Source: Nocardioidaceae bacterium
Lineage (GTDB): Bacteria; Actinomycetota; Actinomycetes; Propionibacteriales; Nocardioidaceae
Assembly: GCA_017744365.1 (NCBI GenBank)
Contig: JAGIBL010000006.1
Span: 248,001-312,000 of the forward strand
Reading direction: 5' to 3'
Length of the DNA: 64,000 nt
Positions 1 through 7,602 of this stretch are shown in pieces (position 1 is the stretch's first letter; every line of letters starts with the position of its first letter). The notes under the pieces were generated by a model. It worked only from the letters and a program-made list of their open reading frames with translations. It did no database searches and was not told the DNA's origin. The position numbers and the translations under genes are program-made.

Positions 1-1087
1 CCGCGTCCTCGACGTGCGCGGTGACGGTGTCGAGCTGGTCCTGGCTGATCAGCGAGCCCATGTCGCTGCCCCACTCCAGGCCGGCCGAGAGGTTCATCGC
101 CTTGGTGGCCGCGACGAACTTCTCCTTGAACTTGTCATAGACCTGGTCCGCGACGAACATCCGCTCGGTCGAGACGCAGAGCTGGCCGGCGTTGGAGAAG
201 CAGGCTCGCACGGCACCCTCGGCTGCCTTGTCGAGATCCGCGTCGCGCAGGATCAGGATCGGGTTCTTGCCGCCCAGCTCCAGCGAGCAGCCGATGAGCC
301 GGTCGGCGCACTGCTGCGCGATGAGCTTGCCGGTCGCGGTTGAGCCGGTGAAGCAGATGTAGTCCGAGCGCTCGATGATCGGCGTGCCGAGCTCACGACC
401 CGGGCCGGCGACCACGTTCCACAGGTCCGCCGGGAAGCCGGCCTCCTCGAGCAGCTGGGCGCCGAGCAGCGCGGAGAGCATCGTCTGCGCGTCCGGCTTG
501 GTGACCACCGCGTTGCCGGCGAGCAGCGCGGGCAGGCCGTCGCACAGCGCCATCGTGAACGGGTAGTTCCACGGCGAGATGATCCCGACGACGCCCTTGG
601 GCACGAAGTTCACCTCGGCGCGGGTCAGCCCGGGGATCACACCGAGCCGCTTCTCCGAGTCCAGGTGCTGGTGCGCCGTACGGGCGTAGTAGCGAGCCGT
701 GAGCGCGATGTGGATCGGCTCGTCGAAGGCGTGCTTGCGAGCCTTGCCGGACTCCCAGCAGATCAGGTCGATGATCTCGTCCTGCCGGTCCAGCACGATG
801 TCGTGCAGCCGCAGCAGCAGCTCGGCGCGGTGGTCGAGCGAGGTGCGCTGCCAGGCCTGCTGCGCGCGCCGAGCCCGGGCGAACGCCTCCTTGACGTCGG
901 CCTCGTTCGACTGCGGGATCACCGCGAGCGGCTTCCCGGTGGCGGGCGCGTACGACGTGACGCCGGTGCCCGTGGTGGCGATGATCCGCTTGGTCAGCGC
1001 GCTGACGTACTCGGGCTCGAAGGCGTACGACGCCCGCGGGTCGTGCTCGGGGTCGGCCGGAAGCTGCGTCGAGGGGTTCAGGCTCAT
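1..1087 (-). CDS. gabD2: Succinic-semialdehyde dehydrogenase (ALDH family), 3' end cut by window edge
   Basis: NAD(P)-dependent aldehyde dehydrogenase, probably oxidising succinic semialdehyde to succinate at the end of GABA degradation. About 362 codons are visible; the C-terminal quarter lies beyond the left edge. The frame shows the ALDH landmarks: SPWNYPF in the cofactor domain, FTGSTATGK, the general-base motif LELGGKNP and the nucleophile loop SNAGQLCVSTER with its Cys. The start is the ATG at 1087, giving MSLNPSTQLP. The N-terminal extension and the FTGSTATGK loop fit the GabD2-type actinobacterial enzyme better than betaine-aldehyde dehydrogenase, but substrate is inferred. An inverted repeat lies just upstream. 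ALDH membership is near certain; the GabD2 assignment is moderate. Confidence 0.85.
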   Translation of the reverse strand, partial: MSLNPSTQLPADPEHDPRASYAFEPEYVSALTKRIIATTGTGVTSYAPATGKPLAVIPQSNEADVKEAFARARRAQQAWQRTSLDHRAELLLRLHDIVLDRQDEIIDLICWESGKARKHAFDEPIHIALTARYYARTAHQHLDSEKRLGVIPGLTRAEVNFVPKGVVGIISPWNYPFTMALCDGLPALLAGNAVVTKPDAQTMLSALLGAQLLEEAGFPADLWNVVAGPGRELGTPIIERSDYICFTGSTATGKLIAQQCADRLIGCSLELGGKNPILILRDADLDKAAEGAVRACFSNAGQLCVSTERMFVADQVYDKFKEKFVAATKAMNLSAGLEWGSDMGSLISQDQLDTVTAHVEDA

Positions 1088-1111
1088 GTCCGGAGCGTAA
1101 ACCCATGGGTA

Positions 1112-1139
1112 ACTTTACACAATGGCCGATCTGTAAAGT
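1112..1139. promoter_or_regulatory. Inverted repeat ACTTTACA-N12-TGTAAAGT upstream of the ALDH gene
   Basis: Perfect 8-bp arms separated by 12 bp, 25 bp upstream of the ALDH start and in a locally AT-rich patch. The arms could double as promoter hexamers: TTTACA on the minus strand resembles a -35 box. It could be a repressor site for the aldehyde dehydrogenase or for the convergently ending gene. No regulator gene is adjacent inside the window. Confidence 0.45.
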
Positions 1140-1142
1140 GGG

Positions 1143-1817
1143 CTACTTGAATCGGAAGTAGAGCCAGGCGCCGTTGCCGGCCAGGTTGCGGGAGTCGCCG
1201 GCGAAGAGGGCGCGGACGCGGAACCGGACTCCCGAAGGGTGGCTGCCGGCCCAGCGCCAGGAGACCCGGCCGGTGCTGTCCTCGATGATGCAGGCGCTGG
1301 TGAGCCGGGCCCGCCAGGCACCGTCGCGGTAGCGCTGCAGCTGGTGGCGCAGGCACATCTGCCCCGGGCGCTTCGGGTAGGTCAGCGTCCGGAACAGGGG
1401 CGAGGCGCCACGCTTCATCACCAGGTAGGCACCGCTGCGGGCGTAGCCGGTGTGCAGTGTGGTCGCGATCCGCGGACGCACCCAGACGAAGACCGTGTCG
1501 CTGGCCGGGTCGGTGGTGCCGCCCTCGACGACGGCGGTGACCCGGGTGTTCACGGTCAGCGCGAGGGTGAGCTGGTACGGACCCTCGGCGGGCTCCTGCA
1601 TCGCGAAGGTGGTCGCGGCCGCACCCGCGGGCTCGATCCGGATCTTCAAGGTCCCGTTGCCGGTGTTCGAGGTCGAGCCCCAGAACCGGACGCTCGTGCC
1701 CGCCACCGAGACCTTCCGGTCGGCGTTGAGCGTCACCGTCGCCGCGTCGGCGTGCGCGGGGGCCGCGACTCCCACGACCGCGGCCACCAGCGCCAGCACG
1801 AGAAGACGAACCCTCAT
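1143..1817 (-). CDS. Secreted beta-sandwich-like hypothetical protein
   Basis: 224 residues, family not recognised. The N-terminus MRVRLLVLALVAAVVGVA followed by APAHADA is a classical Sec signal peptide with an AxA cleavage site near residue 24, so the mature protein should be extracellular. The rest is rich in T, V, G and S with alternating short hydrophobic stretches and no catalytic motif. It looks like Ig-like or fibronectin-like beta domains, an inference from composition only. Three cysteines lie in the C-terminal half (near MCLRHQL and ACIIEDS), so a disulfide is possible. It follows the small membrane protein at 1878-2264 on the same strand after a 60-bp gap and may be co-transcribed. 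Confidence 0.7.
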   Translation of the reverse strand: MRVRLLVLALVAAVVGVAAPAHADAATVTLNADRKVSVAGTSVRFWGSTSNTGNGTLKIRIEPAGAAATTFAMQEPAEGPYQLTLALTVNTRVTAVVEGGTTDPASDTVFVWVRPRIATTLHTGYARSGAYLVMKRGASPLFRTLTYPKRPGQMCLRHQLQRYRDGAWRARLTSACIIEDSTGRVSWRWAGSHPSGVRFRVRALFAGDSRNLAGNGAWLYFRFK

Positions 1818-1877
1818 GACGATCCCCCCGTCGAATCCGGACTTTCCGGGAGGTTCAACGCGAGAATCGGCCCTGGG

Positions 1878-2264
1878 TCACGACTCCCGGGAGCGCTCCG
1901 GCGGCGGCAGCGGGGTCTCCCGGTCCCGCCAGTCACGCGGGTTCCGCCGGTTCTCGGCGAGCACCAACCCCGCGATGCCGCCGACGGGCAGCATTCCGGT
2001 GGCTGCGACATGCTGGTCGATCTCGGTGCCGGGCAGCAGAGCGACGGCCAGCCCGAGCGGCACGAACAGCGCGGGCAGGAGGAGGCGTTCGGCCAACGGG
2101 CGCGGGAAGAGCCGGTACCAGAGCCAGCCGAGCCCGATGCCGAGGGCGCCGTACACCGAGAACGCGCGCACCTCGCCGACCAGGTCGGCGACCGCCCCCG
2201 CGAACGAGGCGGCCACGAACGCAAGGGTCCACACGATCGCCCAGGCCCGGAAGTCGCTCTTCAC
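1878..2264 (-). CDS. Small four-helix membrane protein, unknown function
   Basis: 128 residues starting at the GTG at 2264 (VKSDFRAWAIVW). The open frame continues upstream, but that part overlaps the ligD-type gene and has shadow-like composition, so the internal GTG is preferred. Four hydrophobic stretches are visible: AIVWTLAFVAASFAGAVADL, SVYGALGIGLGWLWY, LLLPALFVPLGLAVALL and MLPVGGIAGLVLA. The tail NRRNPRDWRDRETPLPPPE is basic and proline-rich, probably cytoplasmic. I do not recognise the family. It lies 22 bp downstream of the LigD-type polymerase gene in the same direction, so co-transcription is likely, but no functional link is known. Confidence 0.65.
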   Translation of the reverse strand: MKSDFRAWAIVWTLAFVAASFAGAVADLVGEVRAFSVYGALGIGLGWLWYRLFPRPLAERLLLPALFVPLGLAVALLPGTEIDQHVAATGMLPVGGIAGLVLAENRRNPRDWRDRETPLPPPERSRES

Positions 2265-2286
2265 CGGGCCAGTATGAGGGCTGTCC

Positions 2287-3240
2287 TCACTCCACCTCCG
2301 GCTCCGGAGGCTCTTCGTTCCCCGCGGCCTCGTCCCGGTCGGCCCACTCCAGGAGCGGCGCGACGTCGAAGACGTGGTCGTCGATGTCGTGGTGCAGATC
2401 GCCGATCTCCGCGTACCTGGCCGGCATCGTCGCGATGGTGAAGTCGTCGGGGACGCAGTCGTCGATCTCGTCCCAGCGGACCGGGGCACTCACCGTGCCC
2501 TGGGCGTTGCCGCGCACCGAGTACGCCGCCGCGATCGTGTGGTCGCGGGCGTTCTGGTTGTAGTCGACGAAGAGGTCCGCCGGGTCGCGGTCCTTGCGCC
2601 ACCAGGTCGTGGTGACGTCGTCGCACCGCCGCTCGACCTCGCGGGCGAAGGCGAGTGCGGCCCGGCGTACGACCTTGTGGTCGCCGTCGGGGCGGATCCG
2701 GACGTAGATGTGCATGCCCTTGCCGCCGCTGGTCTTCGGGTAGCCGACCGCGCCGAGCTCGTCGAGCACCTCGTGGGCCACGTGCGCGACCCGCTGCACG
2801 GTGGACCACGGGCACGCCGGCCCCGGGTCCAGGTCGATGCGCCACTCGTCGGGCTTCTCCACGTCGGCCCGCCGGCTGTTCCAGGGATGGAACTCCACGG
2901 TGCTCATCTGTACGGCCCACACCACCTGGGCGATCTCGGTCACGCAGAGCTCGTCGGCGGTCCGCTTCCAGCGGGGGAAGAACACCCGCACCGTCTCCAT
3001 CCACGGCGGCGCCCCGGACGGCAGCCGCTTCTGGTGCACCTTCTCCCCGGCGACCCCCTTGGGGTACCGGTGCAGCATGCACGGCCGCTCCCGGAGCGCG
3101 TTGACGATGCCGTCCCCGACGGAGAGGTAGTACTCCACCAGGTCGAGCTTCGTCTCGCCGCGCTCCGGGAAGTAGACCCGGTCGGGGTTGGAGATGCGGA
3201 CGATCTTGTCGTCGACCTCCAGCTCGATCGCCTCACCCAT
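2287..3240 (-). CDS. Stand-alone LigD-type DNA polymerase/primase domain protein
   Basis: 317 residues forming only the polymerase (PrimPol) domain found in multidomain bacterial LigD, which adds nucleotides at ends during non-homologous end joining. Key motifs: RIDLDPGP (metal-binding DxD), SGGKGMHIYVRI (phosphate-binding loop and second acidic region) and DYNQNARDHT near the 3' nucleotide site. There are no nuclease or ligase domains, and no Ku or ATP-dependent ligase gene lies in the window. Actinobacteria commonly encode such single-domain proteins (PolD1/PolD2 types). The C-terminus is acidic (NEEPPEPEVE). The start is the ATG at 3240. Family assignment is firm; the role in end joining versus gap filling is not settled by sequence. 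Confidence 0.9.
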   Translation of the reverse strand: MGEAIELEVDDKIVRISNPDRVYFPERGETKLDLVEYYLSVGDGIVNALRERPCMLHRYPKGVAGEKVHQKRLPSGAPPWMETVRVFFPRWKRTADELCVTEIAQVVWAVQMSTVEFHPWNSRRADVEKPDEWRIDLDPGPACPWSTVQRVAHVAHEVLDELGAVGYPKTSGGKGMHIYVRIRPDGDHKVVRRAALAFAREVERRCDDVTTTWWRKDRDPADLFVDYNQNARDHTIAAAYSVRGNAQGTVSAPVRWDEIDDCVPDDFTIATMPARYAEIGDLHHDIDDHVFDVAPLLEWADRDEAAGNEEPPEPEVE

Positions 3241-3267
3241 GCAGGCGATCGTGCCAGAGCGGCGAGG

Positions 3268-3627
3268 TCACTGCTTGGCGTAGTTCGACGCGCCCCACCA
3301 GTCGACGACCACGACCGGCTCGTCGCCGACCACCCAGGCGTCGTGACCCTGCGGCAGCGCGGTCACGTCTCCGGCGACCGCGTCGAACTCGGTGCCGTCC
3401 TCCATCACCACGTGCAACGTGCCCTGCAGGTGGTACTGGAAGTGCGGCGCCTGGCACAGGTCCGTGCCGGCGATCGGCTTCACGTGCTCCGACCACCGCC
3501 AGCCCGGCTGCAGCGTCAGCCGGCCGATCTCGGCCTCGCCGATCTGCAGCAGGTCCACGACGCCGCGCTCGAAGGAGCGGGTCTCGTCGGGGGTGTCGAA
3601 GCTCTTCTGCTCTGTCTTGGCTGACAT
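3268..3627 (-). CDS. Cupin-domain protein
   Basis: 119 residues making a single small cupin barrel. The core runs from about residue 35 (LTLQPGWRWSEHVKP) through HFQYHLQGTLHVVMEDG, EFDAVAGDVTALPQGHDAWV and VVVVDWWG. The metal-binding histidines are only partly conserved: H48 of SEHVKP and the HFQYH pair are candidates. It may bind a small ligand rather than act as an enzyme. The start ATG at 3627 is preceded by a GAGGAGGC-like ribosome-binding site. It is divergent from the SARP-type regulator at 3792, and the gap between them holds direct repeats, so the two genes may share control. Confidence 0.75.
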   Translation of the reverse strand: MSAKTEQKSFDTPDETRSFERGVVDLLQIGEAEIGRLTLQPGWRWSEHVKPIAGTDLCQAPHFQYHLQGTLHVVMEDGTEFDAVAGDVTALPQGHDAWVVGDEPVVVVDWWGASNYAKQ

Positions 3628-3702
3628 GACTGCCTCCTCGTTCGGGAACGTGACCGAAGCGTCGTACGGCGTCCTTGCAGCCGGTTTGCAGATCTGTGCC
3701 CG

Positions 3703-3763
3703 CTCGGCGGGATCCTGGGCAGGTTCATGCCCTCTCGGCGGGGATCTCAGCAGGTTCCTGCCC
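3703..3763. repeat. Pair of ~30-bp direct repeats between cupin gene and SARP regulator
   Basis: Two imperfect copies, 3703-3732 and 3734-3763, lie 31 bp apart. Both begin CTCGGCGG and end near CAGGTTC-TGCCC, with about 25 of 30 positions shared. A third degraded stretch (GTGCCCGCTCGGCGG) overlaps the left edge. They sit directly upstream of the SARP-like gene in the divergent promoter region. SARP proteins are known to bind direct repeats, so these are plausible autoregulatory sites. Confidence 0.5.
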
Positions 3764-3791
3764 GGTCGCGCAGCCTCGTACGATCAGCCTC

Positions 3792-6700
3792 GTGGGTGCA
3801 CGGTCGGTGCGCGTGCTCGGGGAGCTCTCCGTCGACGGGGTGGACATCCGCGCCGGCCTCGACCGCAAGGCGCGGATGCTGCTGCGCCTGCTCGCGACGG
3901 CCCGCGGCCGTCCCGTCACCGCCGAGGCGCTCGCCGATGCGCTCTGGTCCGAGAAGCCGCCATCTCGGCCCGCCGACCAGGTCGCGGTGCTGGCCAGCCG
4001 GGTTCGCCGGCTGCTCGGCCGCGACGCGGTCCCCCGTACCGACCACGGCTACCGGCTCGACGGCGTGCCCGTCGACCTCGACGAGCTGGCCGAGGTGGTG
4101 GCCGAGACCGAGCGACGGCTGGCCGCCGGCGAGACCGCGGTCGCCACCGCCCGGGTGGCGCTTGCCCTGGTCCGCGGGCCGCTGCCGCCGCCGGAGACGG
4201 ACGCGGACTGGGCGCTCGCCGACCACGCCGCCGCCCAGCGGCTAGTCGCGCGCGCCCGGGGCGCTGCCACCGCGGCGCTGCTGGCGAGCGGTTCCTGGCC
4301 CGAGGCGCTCGAGCTGGCCACCGCGGACCTGGCCGACGACCCGTACGACGAGAGCGCGGTGCGCGCGCTGATGCGGGCGGAGGTCGCCGCGGGCCGGCCC
4401 GCGCGGGCGCTGCAGGCGTTCGCGGACCTGCGCGCCACCCTCGCCGACGAGCTCGGTGCCGACCCCGATCCCGACACCGTCGCGCTGCACGCAGCTGTGC
4501 TGCGGGGCGACGTGGCGGCCACCGTGCGCACCGCCGCCCGGCCGGTGCTGGTCGGCCGGACCAGCCAGCTCGATCACCTCGACCACCTGGTCGGCCGGAT
4601 CGGCGAGGGGCAGGTCCGGATCGCCCGGGTCACCGGTGAGGCCGGGATCGGCAAGACCACCCTGCTGCGGGCGTGGTCGCAGGCGCGCGCCGAGGCGGGC
4701 GACACCGTGCTCACCGGCAGTTGCGGGCCGCTCGACCGCTCCGTGCCGCTGGACGTGGTGCTGGCCGCGATCGAGGAGCACCTGCGCCGGTCCGGGGACC
4801 CCGCGGCACTGCTGGGCGAGGAGGCCGCGGTGCTGCGGCCGGGGAGCCCGCTCGCACCCGACCCGGTGCTCGGCCCGGCCACCCTCTACGCCGCGGTCAC
4901 CACCGTGCTCGCCCGGATCGCGGGGCGACGCGGTGTGGTGCTGGTGATCGACGACGCGCACCTGGCCGGCCCGGCGCTGGGCGACTGGCTGCGCTTCGCC
5001 GTACGACGCCCGTTGCCGCTGCTCGTGGTCGCGGCCACCCGCCCGGCCGAGGGCGGCCCGCTGCCGGCCACCGACGAGATCGGGCTCGGCCCGCTGGACC
5101 TGGCCTCGACCGGACAGCTGGTCGGCGCCGAGCGGGCCGCCGAGCTGCACGCGCGCTCGGGCGGGCACCCGCTCTTCCTCAGCGAGCTGGCCGGCTCCGC
5201 GGGTGACGAGCTGCCCGCGACGCTGGTGGCCGCGGTGACCGAGCGCTGCGACCAGCTCGGCGAGGCGGCTGCGCTGGTCCGCTCGGCCGCGGTGCTCGGC
5301 GGCGTTCTCGACGTCGACCTGCTCGCCTCGGTGCTCCGGCTCCCGGCGCTGGAGGTGCTGGCCCGAGCCGAGTCGGCCGCCGAGCGCGGCCTGCTCGTCG
5401 ACCGCGCCGGCCGGTACGCGTTCCGGCACGAGCTGGTGCGCGAGGCGCTGGCCTCCGGGACGCCGCAGGCCCGGGTGAGCACGCTGCACCGGGAGGCGGC
5501 CCGGGTGCTCGCCGCCCGCGCCGACGCCGACCCGGTGGCGGTCGCCGAGCACGCCCGCCTCGGCGGCGACACCGCGCTGGCCGCCTCCGCGCTGCGGCAG
5601 GCCGCTGACCGAGCCTCGGCGCGCTTCGACCACGCGACCGCGGCCGCGCTGCTGGAGGAGTCGCTGGCCCTGCGACCGGCGCCCGCGACGCTGCTGGCCC
5701 GGGCGCGGGTGCGGATCCGGCTCGCCGACTACGCCGCGGCCGAGGCGGACGCGCTGGACGCCGACGGCGCCGGCAGCTCCGAGGTGGCCGCCTGGGCGGC
5801 GTACTTCGACCGGCGCTTCGAGGACGCGGTCCGGCACGCCGACGACGGCCACCGGACCGCGAGCGAGGACGCGGAGCGGGCACGCTGCCTGATGGCGGGC
5901 GGGCGGATCCGGCACGCTCGCGGCGACCTGGCCGAGGCCCAGAACCGCCTGCAGGCCGCCACCGAGCTGGCCACCGGAGCGGACCGGCTGACCGCCTCGG
6001 CCTGGCTCGGCGTGCTGCTCGCGCACCGCAGCCGCCCCGCGGAGGCGCTCGCGCTGCTGCGTCCGGCGACCCGGCCCGGCGTCGGGGTCGACCACACCTC
6101 GGCAGCGCTGCACGCGCTGCTCTTCACCGGGCACGCCCACGCGATCGCCGGCGAGCCCGCGCACGCCCTGGAGGTCTTCGCCCGGTACACCGCCGAGGTC
6201 GAGCGACGGCAGGTGCCCCGCTTCGGCGGACGCGGGACGAACTTCGGCGGCTGGGTGCTGCGCAACGTCGGCGCCACCGCGCAGGCGCTCGATGCCCACC
6301 AGGCCGCGCTCGCGGTCGCGAACGGCACCGCCGAGCTGACCGTCGCCGTCCACGAGGACCTCGCCGAGGACCGGTTGCTGGCCGGCGATCCCGAGGCCGC
6401 CGCCGCCGAGCTGGCCGCGGCGCGGGACGCCCTGCGCGGTGACCTCGTCTTCGGCTGGCGGCTGGAGCTCAAGCTCCGGCTCCTGGAGGCCCGGCGGCTG
6501 CTCCTCACCGGGCACGCCGAGGAGGCGCTCGCGGCCGCGACCACGTTGCGCGCGGAGGCCGAGCGGCTGGGCGTGCCCCGGTACTCCTCGGTGGCAGCGA
6601 TCGTCGAGCACCAGGCCCGCGCGGCGATGAGCGAGCCGGTCGATCTCGACCAGGCCGCGCGCGACCTGGCCGCGGTCGAGGAGTCGGTGCGCCTGGAGGC

Positions 6701-6866
6701 GTGGTGGTGGGCCGGCGAGCTCGGCACCGCGCTGCGCGAACCTCGGTTCCTGCGGCGCGCGGAGGAGCTGGCCGCGGCGCTGGCGCACGCCTCCGGACCA
6801 TACGGCGACGGGCTCCGCGCCGAGGCCGACCGGCGGCTGGCGGTCTGGTCGGTCAGCGCGCGCTGA
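3792..6866 (+). CDS. SARP/BTAD-family transcriptional regulator with AAA ATPase and TPR region
   Basis: 1,024 residues from the GTG at 3792. The order matches large AfsR-like regulators: an OmpR-type winged helix (about 1-90, VRVLGELSVDG to GYRLDG), a BTAD helical domain (about 95-240, with ADDPYDESAVRALMRAEVAAG), an ATPase with Walker A GEAGIGKTT and Walker B VVLVIDDAH, then several hundred residues of alanine-rich TPR-like helices. Family members activate secondary-metabolite or stress genes. The frame is open upstream to 3675, but the GTG immediately precedes the conserved winged helix. No biosynthetic cluster is adjacent, so the target is unknown. Its end overlaps the convergent methyltransferase gene by 14 bp. 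Confidence 0.85.
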   Translation: MGARSVRVLGELSVDGVDIRAGLDRKARMLLRLLATARGRPVTAEALADALWSEKPPSRPADQVAVLASRVRRLLGRDAVPRTDHGYRLDGVPVDLDELAEVVAETERRLAAGETAVATARVALALVRGPLPPPETDADWALADHAAAQRLVARARGAATAALLASGSWPEALELATADLADDPYDESAVRALMRAEVAAGRPARALQAFADLRATLADELGADPDPDTVALHAAVLRGDVAATVRTAARPVLVGRTSQLDHLDHLVGRIGEGQVRIARVTGEAGIGKTTLLRAWSQARAEAGDTVLTGSCGPLDRSVPLDVVLAAIEEHLRRSGDPAALLGEEAAVLRPGSPLAPDPVLGPATLYAAVTTVLARIAGRRGVVLVIDDAHLAGPALGDWLRFAVRRPLPLLVVAATRPAEGGPLPATDEIGLGPLDLASTGQLVGAERAAELHARSGGHPLFLSELAGSAGDELPATLVAAVTERCDQLGEAAALVRSAAVLGGVLDVDLLASVLRLPALEVLARAESAAERGLLVDRAGRYAFRHELVREALASGTPQARVSTLHREAARVLAARADADPVAVAEHARLGGDTALAASALRQAADRASARFDHATAAALLEESLALRPAPATLLARARVRIRLADYAAAEADALDADGAGSSEVAAWAAYFDRRFEDAVRHADDGHRTASEDAERARCLMAGGRIRHARGDLAEAQNRLQAATELATGADRLTASAWLGVLLAHRSRPAEALALLRPATRPGVGVDHTSAALHALLFTGHAHAIAGEPAHALEVFARYTAEVERRQVPRFGGRGTNFGGWVLRNVGATAQALDAHQAALAVANGTAELTVAVHEDLAEDRLLAGDPEAAAAELAAARDALRGDLVFGWRLELKLRLLEARRLLLTGHAEEALAAATTLRAEAERLGVPRYSSVAAIVEHQARAAMSEPVDLDQAARDLAAVEESVRLEAWWWAGELGTALREPRFLRRAEELAAALAHASGPYGDGLRAEADRRLAVWSVSAR

Positions 6867-7602
6867 GCACCAGCATCGCGACGACCACCGGTGGCAGGCC
6901 GGTGACAGCCTCCTCGGCACGAGCACGGTGCTCGGCCCGCCGCGCCGGGCTCAGCGTGGCCAGGAACGGGGCCACATGCGCCATCCCCCAGCGCCAGTCG
7001 ACCAGGTCCTGCGGGGTGTCCAGGCCGGTGGCGACCTCGACGGGGACCACGTCCACCGAGCGGTAGCCGGTCCCGAGCGCGGCCGCCCGCCACGAAGAGG
7101 CACCGCGGGGCGAACGGTTCTGCATCGCGACGTACCAGTCCGGCACCACGAACCCGGCCTCGGCCAGCACCGCGTCCACGACCGCCTTGGCCGGGTGCTC
7201 CCAGCCCGGGTCGAACGTCGAGGCCGCGACCGCGCCGGCGACCCGGCGGGCCTCGGCGAGCGCCGGGACGGGATCGGCCAGGTGGTTGAGCACGAAGCCC
7301 TGCACGACGAGGTCGAACGCCCCGTCGCCGAACGGCAGCGCGCGAGCGTCGGCGACGGCGGCCGGCAGCCCGGGCACGAGCATCCCGGCGGCGAGGTCGG
7401 TGGCGGCGACGAGCGCGGCACCGCGACGGCGGGCCTCCAGCGCGGCCACGCAGGAGCCGGCGCCCACGTCGAGCACCCGGGCTCCGGCGAGCGGAACCGG
7501 CGCGTGGTCGAGCAGGGCCGCGGCCATCCGTGCGTAGGCCCGCGCCGGTCCGTCGCGCCAGGCGGGAGCGGCGGCGTCGTACGCGCTTCGGATGTCGCTC
7601 AC
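6853..7602 (-). CDS. SAM-dependent class I methyltransferase
   Basis: 249 residues from the GTG at 7602, which overlaps the stop of the phosphotransferase gene by 4 bp (GTGA), implying translational coupling. The Rossmann-type SAM site is clear: motif I ARVLDVGAGSCVAALEA (about residue 42), an acidic residue in VAATDLAAGML, and LPFGDGAFDLVVQGFVLNHL for motifs III-IV. This is the Methyltransf_11/UbiE-like fold. Substrate cannot be told. It is the last gene of the cysQ-phosphotransferase-methyltransferase run, whose members have no obvious shared pathway. The 3' end overlaps the SARP gene. Confidence 0.8.
   Translation of the reverse strand: MSDIRSAYDAAAPAWRDGPARAYARMAAALLDHAPVPLAGARVLDVGAGSCVAALEARRRGAALVAATDLAAGMLVPGLPAAVADARALPFGDGAFDLVVQGFVLNHLADPVPALAEARRVAGAVAASTFDPGWEHPAKAVVDAVLAEAGFVVPDWYVAMQNRSPRGASSWRAAALGTGYRSVDVVPVEVATGLDTPQDLVDWRWGMAHVAPFLATLSPARRAEHRARAEEAVTGLPPVVVAMLVLSAR

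Noticed and set aside
4242-6926. Very long open frame on the minus strand opposite the SARP regulator
   Set aside because: High-GC antisense shadow: Arg/Gly/Gln-rich composition and no recognisable motif, whereas the plus strand has clear SARP and ATPase domains.
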